Assembly (NCBI GenBank): GCA_029244465.1
Contig: JAQWQN010000098.1
Location: 1-12,620 of the forward strand
Length of the DNA: 12,620 nt
Direction: 5' to 3'
DNA from: Pseudomonadales bacterium
GTDB taxonomy: Bacteria; Pseudomonadota; Gammaproteobacteria; Pseudomonadales; Azotimanducaceae
Shown: positions 1 through 6,860 of the stretch, in pieces
Layout: each line of letters opens with the position of its first letter
How positions within the stretch are numbered: position 1 is the stretch's first letter
The notes under the pieces: generated by a model
What the model was told of the DNA's origin: nothing
The model's database searches: none
Seen by the model: only the letters and a program-made list of their open reading frames with translations
Made by a program: the position numbers and the translations under genes

Positions 1-1
1 A

Positions 2-487
2 ACCCCGATCGGACCATCCGTCGCGCCAGACCCACTCACACACCAAGCCGCTGTCGTGCAAGTTTATGGCGCCGACGTCTGGGGCGTCCGCGGACATTTT
101 GCGATACACACCTGGATTGCTACCAAAGGGGTGGATGACAATACGTACACAATTTACCAAGTCATCGGTTGGCGTCTGCGACGCGAAGGCACGGTAGTAA
201 GCATCACGCAAGGGAGTCCTGATCGACCCTGGTTTCGGTCGCCGCCGTTGCTATTGCATGAAGTGCACGGCGACGAGGCCGCCGCACTTGTACCGCAAAT
301 CGCAGAGGCTGCCAATGCGTATCCCTACGACAAGGAATACATCATGTGGCCTGGCCCGAACAGCAATTCATTTATTGAGTGGATAGCCCTCGAAGTGCCT
401 CAGCTCGGCCTCTCGTTACCCGCCAAAGCCATCGGCAAAAATTGGATGCAGGACACCTACCCACTACGCTTGGCTAGGCACAACTGA
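2..487 (+). CDS. DUF3750-family protein, 5' end outside the window
   Basis: The frame is open from base 2 to a TGA at 485-487, so the gene very likely begins before the window; the GTG at 56 is an internal codon rather than a convincing start. The visible 161 residues carry the features I associate with DUF3750: an N-terminal VQVYGADVWGVRGHFAIHTW block, a YQVIGWR segment, and the WPGPNSNSF signature (residues 98-106 counted from codon 56), followed by PQLGLSLPAKAIGK. Family members as I remember them have an N-terminal membrane anchor, which would lie outside the window, and often a longer glycine-rich C-terminal tail; here the protein stops about 15 residues after AIGK. Function is unknown. 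It converges on the SDR gene with a 7-base gap and has no obvious link to the acyl-CoA genes. Confidence in the family is good; completeness of the C-terminus is uncertain. Confidence 0.75.
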   Translation, partial: TPIGPSVAPDPLTHQAAVVQVYGADVWGVRGHFAIHTWIATKGVDDNTYTIYQVIGWRLRREGTVVSITQGSPDRPWFRSPPLLLHEVHGDEAAALVPQIAEAANAYPYDKEYIMWPGPNSNSFIEWIALEVPQLGLSLPAKAIGKNWMQDTYPLRLARHN

Positions 488-494
488 CAACTGA

Positions 495-1337
495 CTAAAA
501 ACTCGGTTTGGTCGCCGCGGGTGTGAGTTGCAGTTCGTGCGTCCAACAGGATCGGTCTTGGCAATGCAGATAGTAAAAAGCATCTGCAATCGCTACAGGA
601 CTCATGATGATATCGGGACGCTTCTGTGCAATCGGGAGCGCTCTCGTTCCCGGCGAATCTATCAAACCATCGACTATCACATTCGCTACATGCACACCCA
701 GCTCTGAATACTCCTCGGTCAACACTTGCGCCAAAGTGCGCATCATGACGCGGGGATAATACAAAGACTGGCCAGTTTGCCGTTTGCGTCCGCGCAGCGA
801 AGCGGCATTGTTGGTGATAAGAAAGGAGCCGGTGCCGCGCTCCCGCATCGCTGGCAGCACTTCTTTGGCAACAAGAAACGGCCCACGACTTGCAATATGC
901 TGCGCCGTATCGAACATTTCCGTCGGGATGTATTCAAGCAGCTCCTGGTCGGGAGGGAGGTCTCGACCTTCAAGATAGCCGGCGTTTAAGATAACCGCTT
1001 GGGGATCACCAGCAGTGGCTCTAATCTCAGCAAACGCCGTTTGAATCGAAGCTTCCGAAACCAGGTCCAACTCAACGGTTGAGCACGACCCGCCTTGGCC
1101 TTGGATCGCGGCTTGCAAACCAGCGGCATTGCTCGCTGTTCTCGTCGTCAGAACGACGTGAAAGTTTTCTGCAGCGAATTTGTGGGCGATAGCACCACCA
1201 ACTCCGGAACGAACCTCGACCGGCAAATCACCATCATCAATATTCTGTCCGTGCGCAAGCAACGTGTTGCGACCATCAGCTTGCCATTTGGAGGTGGCAC
1301 CAATCACCACTGCCACCGGACGTTTTTCGGCATTCAT
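495..1337 (-). CDS. Atypical short-chain dehydrogenase with interrupted cofactor loop
   Basis: This 280-residue protein has the SDR fold outline: a first strand VAVVIGATS (8-16), a glycine segment GVGGAIA (45-51), a DL pair (91-92) and LNAGY (117-121, the NAG motif). Two things are unusual. About 28 residues (17-44) separate GATS from GVGG, splitting what is normally a continuous TGxxxGxG loop. The catalytic region also departs from S-Y-x-x-x-K: the usual serine position reads NN (176-177), and Y193/Y194 are followed by PRVMMR with no lysine at +4. It may be a non-catalytic or repurposed SDR, or use a different active-site geometry; the frame is intact, so it is not an obvious pseudogene. The ATG at 1337 is supported by a GGGGAGGAG ribosome site about 8 bases upstream, inside the end of the preceding gene. 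That gene ends 4 bases away, so the two are probably co-transcribed. Substrate unknown. Confidence 0.85.
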   Translation of the reverse strand: MNAEKRPVAVVIGATSKWQADGRNTLLAHGQNIDDGDLPVEVRSGVGGAIAHKFAAENFHVVLTTRTASNAAGLQAAIQGQGGSCSTVELDLVSEASIQTAFAEIRATAGDPQAVILNAGYLEGRDLPPDQELLEYIPTEMFDTAQHIASRGPFLVAKEVLPAMRERGTGSFLITNNAASLRGRKRQTGQSLYYPRVMMRTLAQVLTEEYSELGVHVANVIVDGLIDSPGTRALPIAQKRPDIIMSPVAIADAFYYLHCQDRSCWTHELQLTPAATKPSF

Positions 1338-1341
1338 TGGA

Positions 1342-2244
1342 TTACTCCTCCCCTAACATCGGGTTCTGGCGAATCGCCTTCATCGCATACGCGACCGTAT
1401 CGGGATGTTGGGCATCGGTAAAATCACTGATTTTGTCAAACGCATCTGCCACATCATCGACGTCAAAACCCTTGGGGTTGAAGTACTCACCTTGACTCCG
1501 CTCCCAACGCACGCGCGAAATCCAGCCCGCACCGACTTCAAACAAGCCGCCGGTACTCTCGCAAGAATCATGACTCAGATAAACCACAAGTGGGCTGACC
1601 AACGCAGGATTAAGCATCGCCATTTGTGCCTCAGTCATGACGGAACCGAGCAGACGAGAAGCTGCAAGCGGTGCAATGGTATTCGACTGAATCCCCTTGG
1701 CGCGGCCTTCGATCGCGATCGTCTGTGACAAGCCATGCAACGCAAGTTTGCACGCACTGTAATTAGCTTGGCCGAAATTGCCGTAGATGCCTGCCGCCGA
1801 CGTGGTCATTACAAAACGGCCAAAGCCTTGCTCTCGCATGTAAGGGAATGCGGCGCGACTCACCTTGTATGCTCCCTTTAAGTGCACGTTGTAGACCAAG
1901 TCCCAGTCATCATCCGACATCTTGTGGAACGATTTATCCCGCAGGATCCCGGCATTGTTGATGACAATATCAACCCGACCAAAAGTATCCATTGCACACT
2001 GGATGATCTTATCGCCATCCGTGACGCTATCGGGATTCGCGACGGCCTCGCCACCAGAAGCTTTGATCTCAGCGACGACACCGTCGGCAACGGTATCGTC
2101 TGTTCCCGACCCGTCCGTTGCGCCACCAAGATCATTAACCACCACTTGCGCACCGAGCGATCCAAGCAACAGAGCGTGGGATCGCCCGAGTCCGTTACCT
2201 GAACCCGTGACAACCGCCACTTTGTTTTCAAACGTTAGTGCCAT
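1342..2244 (-). CDS. MFE-2-like (3R)-hydroxyacyl-CoA dehydrogenase (SDR)
   Basis: This 300-residue SDR closely resembles the dehydrogenase domain of peroxisomal multifunctional enzyme type 2 (HSD17B4 family), which oxidises (3R)-hydroxyacyl-CoA to 3-ketoacyl-CoA with NAD. Visible motifs: TGSGNGLG (13-20) for the cofactor, D38 after the second strand suggesting NAD preference, NNAG (96-99), and a complete triad S149, Y162, K166 in the GIYGNFGQANYSACK context. The C-terminal GGLFEVGAGWI and RWERSQG segments are typical of MFE-2 and unusual for generic SDRs. The frame stays open 13 codons upstream to 2283, but the ATG at 2244 is chosen because it begins the SDR alignment (MALTFENKVAVVTG) and has an AGGGGAAGG site just upstream. 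No hydratase or sterol-carrier domain is fused, so it would act as a stand-alone enzyme. It is the first gene of a two-gene unit with the atypical SDR and is divergent from the crotonase at 2354. Confidence 0.93.
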   Translation of the reverse strand: MALTFENKVAVVTGSGNGLGRSHALLLGSLGAQVVVNDLGGATDGSGTDDTVADGVVAEIKASGGEAVANPDSVTDGDKIIQCAMDTFGRVDIVINNAGILRDKSFHKMSDDDWDLVYNVHLKGAYKVSRAAFPYMREQGFGRFVMTTSAAGIYGNFGQANYSACKLALHGLSQTIAIEGRAKGIQSNTIAPLAASRLLGSVMTEAQMAMLNPALVSPLVVYLSHDSCESTGGLFEVGAGWISRVRWERSQGEYFNPKGFDVDDVADAFDKISDFTDAQHPDTVAYAMKAIRQNPMLGEE

Positions 2245-2353
2245 TTGTTTCCTTCCCCTTTCTAATCGCTTCGAGCCTACCACAAACCGATTTGACCAAG
2301 CCTTATTGCAACCTCAATACTCGTCGGCCGAAAAATGTCAGCGTTGTTTTACT
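2245..2353. promoter_or_regulatory. Divergent intergenic region between SDR and crotonase
   Basis: These 109 bases separate two divergently read genes and should hold both promoters. On the + strand TTGACC at 2292-2297 is a fair -35, but the hexamer at the right distance (CAATAC, 2315-2320) is a poor -10, and the crotonase has no clear ribosome site. On the - strand I see only the purine-rich ribosome site next to the ATG at 2244. Both promoter calls are weak. Confidence 0.3.
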
Positions 2354-3124
2354 ATGAATTTTGAACACATTCTTCTCGATATTGAAGACCAAGTCGCGAC
2401 CATTACGTTAAATCGCCCCGATACACTCAACGCTATGGTGCCGAAAATGCGCCACGAACTGCTCATGGCTGTGCAGGCAGCAAACGACAACGAGCACGTC
2501 CGTGCCGTGGTGATAACTGGTGCAGGCCGGGGGTTTTGTTCAGGCCTCGACATGAAAGCCAGCCGCAGCCCGGACACTATGGCAGAAAAAGTCTCGCCCG
2601 TACGCGACGCCGTGATACTCGCCATCCGCGACGCGGGCAAACCTTATATCGCCGCTGTAAACGGCGCAGCAGCTGGTGGCGGCATGGGCGTTGCCCTGGC
2701 TTGCGACATTCGGATTGCTGCAACCTCTGCCAAGTTCGGACAAACGTTTGCAAAACGCGGGCTTCATCCAGACTGGGGCGGCACCTACTTCCTGCCGCGC
2801 ATAGTCGGCATGGCAAAAGCCGCAGAGCTGATCTGGTCCGGTCGAGTGATCGATGCGGCCGAAGCGCTCAAACTCGGTATCGTTTCATCTGTTGTCGATG
2901 ACGCACTTGCGGCCGCTCAGTCTATGGCTAGGACATTCGCCTCCGGCCCCCCTATTGCGACGCAACTGTCCAAACGCGCGCTTTATCACAACCAGGAAGT
3001 TCCCCTCAGGGAAGCACTCGAGTTCGAATCCTACGCACAGAACATCTGCGCCCGAACAGAGGATGCAAAAGAAGGGATCAAAGCCTTCTTAGAAAAACGT
3101 GACCCTGAGTTTAAAGGCCTCTAG
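2354..3124 (+). CDS. Crotonase-family protein, isomerase/hydrolase-like
   Basis: This 256-residue protein is a complete crotonase: LNRPDTLNAM (19-28), first oxyanion-hole segment GRGFCSGLDM (58-67), second GAAAGGGMGVALACD (104-118), and the C-terminal trimerisation end AFLEKRDPEFKGL. The two glutamates that hydrate enoyl-CoA in canonical enzymes (rat Glu144 and Glu164) correspond here to G112 and F132, so ordinary hydratase activity is unlikely. Instead D140 in HPDWGGTYFLPR sits where PaaG-type isomerases and 4-chlorobenzoyl-CoA dehalogenase keep their catalytic aspartate (from memory). An isomerase, hydrolase or dehalogenase role is therefore more plausible; the annotation 'enoyl-CoA hydratase' would be by family only. 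The ATG at 2354 is chosen because the crotonase fold starts there; the frame is open further upstream but that part is antisense to the SDR. The stop overlaps the stop of the opposing CoA-transferase. Confidence 0.9.
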   Translation: MNFEHILLDIEDQVATITLNRPDTLNAMVPKMRHELLMAVQAANDNEHVRAVVITGAGRGFCSGLDMKASRSPDTMAEKVSPVRDAVILAIRDAGKPYIAAVNGAAAGGGMGVALACDIRIAATSAKFGQTFAKRGLHPDWGGTYFLPRIVGMAKAAELIWSGRVIDAAEALKLGIVSSVVDDALAAAQSMARTFASGPPIATQLSKRALYHNQEVPLREALEFESYAQNICARTEDAKEGIKAFLEKRDPEFKGL

Positions 3125-4311
3125 CTTTGTCCCCGAGCCAAGTCAGTGTCGATCATCGCGCTAATTTCTTCTTCGCTACGACCGATGGACCTTAGAATCT
3201 CGACGGTGTGCTCACCATGAGCTGGGCTTGCGGCCCCAGGCTCTATGCGTTCACTCTTGAACTTGGCGGGTGACTTAACACGAATCATGTTACCCATCAA
3301 CGGATGATCGAATTGGTCGATACTGTGATTGGCCTTGTATTGGGCATGGCCTAGAACCTCATCATAATCCATGCACTTCGCCGCAGGGACATCGTGCTCT
3401 TTGAGTTTGGCCAGCAATGGTTCTGTCTCATACTCAAGGAAAGCCGCGGCAAGAATTTCCCGCAAGTCCCCAATATTTGCAATTAGTTTTTCCGCGCTGT
3501 TGAACCGTTCATCCGCAAACAGATGTAGCATGTCGAGCGCTGTCATTAGTCCAACCTGCTGCGCTTGATTGGCCGCCGACATCGTTATACCACCATCTTT
3601 GGTAATGGTCAGATCATAGAGCAGTTCGCTCAGCGGCATGGCATGTTCGACGTCTTCATCTAACAGTGTTCGATGCATGAACCCATCAGGAAAAAGGAAG
3701 AAGAGACCCGCATCCATCATAGAGAGATCGATATTCTGTCCCTCGCCGGTGCGTTCACGATGAAAGAGCGCTGCCGTCACTGCCTGGCAAGCCGTGTACG
3801 CCGTGACTTTGTCACACGTTAAGTTGCGCACGAATTCCGGGCCTTCTTTGCCGGCACCCTGAACCGCTGCAAATCCAGACTGCGCCTGGATCACGGGGTC
3901 ATAGGCCGGGGTCCCGCGCTCCGGACCCTCAGTACCAAAGCCCGAGACACCACAGTAGATCAGTTTAGGATTGATTGACCGAAGATGCTCACTGCCCAAA
4001 CCAAGCTTATCCATGACACCGGGGCGATAGTTACATAGGACAACATCCGTCTCGGCAACGAGATCCTCGATAATTTTCTTGCCATCAGCCGATTTGATAT
4101 CGATACGAAGAGACTTCTTGCCACGATTACAGTTGGCAAACAGTGCTGAAATACCGCCTTTTTGCGTCCCCAAAAATCGCATCGGATCACCAAGTTCGAT
4201 TGGCTCCACCTTAATTACATTCGCTCCTTGTTCACCCAACATCATCGCCGCAAACGAAGCGGTGATCATGGTCGAAAACTCTAGAACATTAACCCCAGTC
4301 ATTGGTTGCAT
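3121..4311 (-). CDS. Class III CoA-transferase (CaiB/BaiF family)
   Basis: This 396-residue protein has the normal length and order of family III CoA-transferases, which move CoA between an acyl-CoA and a free carboxylic acid through an enzyme-bound mixed anhydride. Visible landmarks: GVNVLEFSTMITASFAAMML near the N-terminus, ANVIKVEPIELGDPMR (30-45), NRGKKSLRIDIKSADG (62-77), NYRPGVMDKLGLG (94-106), SGFGTEGPERGTPAYDPVIQ (123-142) and GEGQNIDLSMMDA. D167 in the LTCDKVTAYTA segment aligns with the catalytic aspartate of CaiB and formyl-CoA transferase. It would activate an acid without ATP, feeding the neighbouring beta-oxidation-type enzymes. The ATG at 4311 has GAGGGG 5 bases upstream; an alternative ATG three codons in (4302) cannot be excluded. 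It lies 29 bases downstream of the nitroreductase remnant on the same strand, suggesting the two once shared a transcript. Acid and CoA donor are unknown. Confidence 0.92.
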   Translation of the reverse strand: MQPMTGVNVLEFSTMITASFAAMMLGEQGANVIKVEPIELGDPMRFLGTQKGGISALFANCNRGKKSLRIDIKSADGKKIIEDLVAETDVVLCNYRPGVMDKLGLGSEHLRSINPKLIYCGVSGFGTEGPERGTPAYDPVIQAQSGFAAVQGAGKEGPEFVRNLTCDKVTAYTACQAVTAALFHRERTGEGQNIDLSMMDAGLFFLFPDGFMHRTLLDEDVEHAMPLSELLYDLTITKDGGITMSAANQAQQVGLMTALDMLHLFADERFNSAEKLIANIGDLREILAAAFLEYETEPLLAKLKEHDVPAAKCMDYDEVLGHAQYKANHSIDQFDHPLMGNMIRVKSPAKFKSERIEPGAASPAHGEHTVEILRSIGRSEEEISAMIDTDLARGQS

Positions 4312-4340
4312 ACGAACCCCCTCAACTTCCTAATTCTTGT

Positions 4341-4793
4341 CTAAAATCGCTCGCTTTGTTCGAACCCTCGGAACACGGCCACTCGACCAACAGACCGACG
4401 CTCGGTCCGCACAGCGTTGGCCGCAAAATCAGGGCCAGGATAGCCCATTGCGATACAAATCATAATGACTTGCTCATCGGCTATTTCAGCGTGTTCACAC
4501 ACTACCGGCAACTGCATAACGCCTTACCTGTTAACAACCGCACCCAAGCTTAGCGACGTTCTTTATCGGGTCTCTCGAGATCGGGGACACCAACCAGTTT
4601 CTTCGCAGTATTGCCGTTACGGATCTGATCCAACACAGCACCCGCAACGATGCACAAATGATAAGGCTGCCTATTCTTGGCAGACGGCAGAGACATCGCA
4701 AGTCGACTACTTCTGCCAACACCTCACGTGGCACGGGCTTATCGAGGTAGCCTAGCGCTTTTCCGCCTTAAAACGACTGCGACAAATTCCCAT
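4341..4793 (-). pseudogene. Decayed nitroreductase-family gene (frameshifts, nonsense, internal deletion)
   Basis: No single frame is open, but three minus-strand frames read in succession give a nitroreductase (FMN flavoprotein) fold. 4699-4755 reads LGYLDKPVPREVLAEVVDL; 4550-4696, in the next frame, reads MSLPSAKNRQPYHLCIVAG then AVLDQIRNGN, matching the APSxxNxQPW...VVAG region that contacts FMN; 4341-4556, in the third frame, reads SLGAVVNR, a TAA at 4524-4526, then GVMQLPVV and DEQVIMICIAMGYP...FAANAVRTERRSV...FRGFE, the usual C-terminus. The TAA falls where a glutamine (CAA or CAG) would fit, so a single C-to-T change may explain it. A start near the ATG at 4793 is possible but needs another frameshift. 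The middle, roughly 85-90 residues of a protein normally about 220-230 long, is missing, with the junction near 4550. This explains most of the gap between the CoA-transferase and the next hydratase. The family call is from recognised motifs; no search was run. Confidence 0.85.
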
Positions 4794-4910
4794 CGATCTT
4801 GCCTTATTTCCCGAATGACAACGGTCGTTTACCGCGAGGGCCTTTTTATACGGTGGCAGCGTCACGAAATTTAGGCAACACTGCCTGGCTATTAGATTGG
4901 AGGAAAGCTT
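4794..4910 (+). promoter_or_regulatory. Leader of enoyl-CoA hydratase with ribosome site and small hairpin
   Basis: GGAGGA at 4899-4904 lies 6 bases before the GTG at 4911 and decides that start. Just upstream AGGCA (4873-4877) and TGCCT (4882-4886) form a perfect 5-bp inverted repeat around ACAC, a possible small operator or leader hairpin. AT-rich TTTTTATA at 4843-4850 could be a -10, but I see no matching -35. Promoter placement is uncertain; the ribosome site is clear. Confidence 0.4.
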
Positions 4911-5675
4911 GTGGTCGTAGAATTTGAAAAACAAGGTCGCACCGCGATCATTACGCTCAATCGTCCAGAGGCGCGCAACGCCGTCAACGGCGAAGTTGCA
5001 CAGAGAATGGAAGAGATTCTGGACGAATATGAAGCCGATGATGATCTGTGGGCGGCCATTCTAACCGCCAACGGGTCTGCATTTTGCGCAGGAGCAGATC
5101 TCAAAGAAATTGCTGCCGGTCGTGGCAACACGCTGGCGACAAGAAAGGGCGGATTTGCGGGCCTCGTCCGCCGCGAACGCAGTAAGCCACTCATTGCCGC
5201 TATTGCCGGCAGCGCGCTGGCTGGGGGTACGGAAATTGCTTTGTCGTGCGATATGATTGTCTGCTCGACGGAGACCAACTTCGGCTTGCCAGAAGTCAAG
5301 AGATCCCTCGTCGCCGGCGCCGGTGGACTTTTTCGCCTACCGCGTGCGATTGGCATGGCACCAGCCCTCGAAGTCATCATGACCGGAGACCCGCTCTCAT
5401 CTGAACGCGCGCACCAATTGGGGATGGTGAATCAAGTGGTTGCACCAGACGATGTCATGGACGCAGCGCGCGCGCTAGCCGATCGTGTCATCGCTTCAGC
5501 GCCATTGGCGGTACAGGCCAGTCGGCGCGTGGCGGTTCGTGCTTTTATGGATACCGATGACGATCTTTGGCGTGCAAGTGGTCAGGAATTTGCGGGAATA
5601 GCGGACACGGAGGACTTCCATGAAGGGCCACGGGCCTTTATCGAAAAACGCGACCCGACCTGGAAGGGTAAGTAA
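4911..5675 (+). CDS. Enoyl-CoA hydratase (crotonase family, canonical active site)
   Basis: A 254-residue crotonase that should hydrate trans-2-enoyl-CoA to 3-hydroxyacyl-CoA. Unlike the crotonase at 2354 it keeps both catalytic glutamates: E108 in LAGGTEIALSCD and E128 in FGLPEVK, the equivalents of rat Glu144 and Glu164. The oxyanion-hole segment SAFCAGADLKEIAAG (56-70), the AGAGGLFRLPRAIG loop after E128, and the EGPRAFIEKRDPTWKGK C-terminus are all normal. The start is a GTG; GGAGGA lies 6 bases upstream and the reading begins at the expected first strand of the fold. It stands alone on its strand between the nitroreductase remnant and the P450, and its stop is 7 bases from the P450 stop in a convergent arrangement. 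Chain-length or substrate preference cannot be read from the sequence; related crotonases act on fatty, terpenoid and aromatic acyl-CoAs. Confidence 0.92.
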   Translation: MVVEFEKQGRTAIITLNRPEARNAVNGEVAQRMEEILDEYEADDDLWAAILTANGSAFCAGADLKEIAAGRGNTLATRKGGFAGLVRRERSKPLIAAIAGSALAGGTEIALSCDMIVCSTETNFGLPEVKRSLVAGAGGLFRLPRAIGMAPALEVIMTGDPLSSERAHQLGMVNQVVAPDDVMDAARALADRVIASAPLAVQASRRVAVRAFMDTDDDLWRASGQEFAGIADTEDFHEGPRAFIEKRDPTWKGK

Positions 5676-5682
5676 GCTGGCA

Positions 5683-6840
5683 CTAGAACGCGGTCCAACG
5701 GCAAGGTAGCGCCAACGGACCGCGAAACGCCCAACCACCAAACGGCACGCCCCCATCGAGATGTACGTCGGCAAACTTTTCGAAGAACATCGGTAAAGCA
5801 ACGTCCGCAATCAGCGCACGTGATGCCCACGCTCCGGCACAAAAGTGCGGACCCGCTCCGAAACTTAGCGACTTGCGAATATCTCGCGTCACATCAAACT
5901 TTTCAGGCGATACAAAGACTTCACTGTCTCTGTTCGCAGCGCCAAACATAAAGAACACCCTATCCTCGGGCTCAAAGCGAACACCACCATATTCGTAGGT
6001 TTGGGCGACGCGCCTCGGCGACATCCCGATCGGCGAAATCCAGCGCGCATATTCTTCAAATGCCTGGAGCCAACTCACCTGACCTGCGACGCACTTCTCT
6101 AGTTGTTCAGGATGGGCAAGGAGCGCCCAGATCGTGCCCGCAATGGCATCTCGAGGTTCATTCTGTCCGCCGGAAATCGATAATTTAATATTAGCGCGCA
6201 GCTGCTCGATAGTTAGACCTGCTCGCAGCTGAACACCAAGCAGCGACAGGTCATCCTCAGCCACACCCTCCGCTAGACGGTCATCGATATGGGCATCGAT
6301 ACTGGCGGTGCAGGCATGACAATGCGCTTCAACCGCGGCATCAGCAACATAGTTGGCACAACCATCGATCATGCCCTGACTGACCCGGTTCATCTCAGCA
6401 GCAGACATGTTTGTTAAGCCGGTCATCACCCGCAACGCATGCGCCGATACCGGCATCGCATAGCGCCAGAAAAGGTCACCGGAGGTTGCTCCCTCGAGCG
6501 CAGCAATCACCACATCAGTGTAGTCACGAAACTGTTCACACCAATGGGACTTAACCACCTGCGGCGACATACTCGGGTAAATAGCCTTACGCTCGGTCAT
6601 ATGATCACGTCCATCTTTGCGCATGAGGTTTTCACCCATGAGTACCGTCATCAGTCCCTGCGGTTGCCAAGAGGAAAAAACGTTCGTTTTCTTCTCGTTC
6701 ACTGCAATATCAACATGTCGCGTGATCAGCGTTGCATCTAGCTCTGGGACATACACGATCGGCGGCATTTGACTGTAATCCCGGTAGGGATCGGCCCAAA
6801 AACGCTGCGGTTCGATGGAATAGGTAGGCGCGTTAGACAT
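5683..6840 (-). CDS. Cytochrome P450 monooxygenase
   Basis: This 385-residue soluble bacterial P450 has no signal or membrane segment and the usual length of CYP101-like enzymes. The haem loop is FGAGPHFCAGAWASR with the ligand Cys334; the K-helix ExxR is E263-R266; the meander leads into RDIRKSLSFG. The I-helix reads SGGQNEPRD (223-231), where most P450s have AGxxT with an acid-alcohol pair, so the proton-delivery residues differ from the common pattern; similar EPRD variants occur in some bacterial families as I recall. It would hydroxylate or demethylate a small organic substrate and needs a ferredoxin and reductase, neither of which is in the window. The ATG at 6840 has no Shine-Dalgarno sequence, but a TATACT hexamer ends 7 bases before it, so the message may be leaderless. 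It is divergent from the carotenoid oxygenase gene, suggesting joint control and perhaps sequential action on one substrate. Confidence 0.95.
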   Translation of the reverse strand: MSNAPTYSIEPQRFWADPYRDYSQMPPIVYVPELDATLITRHVDIAVNEKKTNVFSSWQPQGLMTVLMGENLMRKDGRDHMTERKAIYPSMSPQVVKSHWCEQFRDYTDVVIAALEGATSGDLFWRYAMPVSAHALRVMTGLTNMSAAEMNRVSQGMIDGCANYVADAAVEAHCHACTASIDAHIDDRLAEGVAEDDLSLLGVQLRAGLTIEQLRANIKLSISGGQNEPRDAIAGTIWALLAHPEQLEKCVAGQVSWLQAFEEYARWISPIGMSPRRVAQTYEYGGVRFEPEDRVFFMFGAANRDSEVFVSPEKFDVTRDIRKSLSFGAGPHFCAGAWASRALIADVALPMFFEKFADVHLDGGVPFGGWAFRGPLALPCRWTAF

Positions 6841-6847
6841 GTTGCGG

Positions 6848-6853
6848 AGTATA
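6848..6853 (-). promoter_or_regulatory. Candidate -10 element of the P450 gene
   Basis: On the minus strand this reads TATACT, matching TATAAT at five of six positions, and ends 7 bases before the ATG at 6840. Transcription would then begin at or next to the start codon, which fits the lack of a ribosome site. The GTATAC palindrome at its core also gives TATACA on the plus strand, so a weak bidirectional promoter is conceivable. No good -35 lies on either strand, which would imply an activator. Confidence 0.35.
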
Positions 6854-6860
6854 CATCGGA

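Noticed and set aside
2245..2283. 13-codon upstream extension of the first MFE-2-like SDR
   Set aside because: The ATG at 2244 matches the fold start and has a strong purine-rich ribosome site, which the extension would have to encode as protein.
1922..2353. Long upstream extension of the crotonase frame, giving a 400-residue reading
   Set aside because: The extra 144 codons are antisense to the well supported SDR at 1342-2244 and show no domain; the crotonase fold begins at the ATG at 2354.
4302..4755. Short plus-strand frames in the gap before the enoyl-CoA hydratase
   Set aside because: They are antisense to the nitroreductase remnant and their composition is explained by it.
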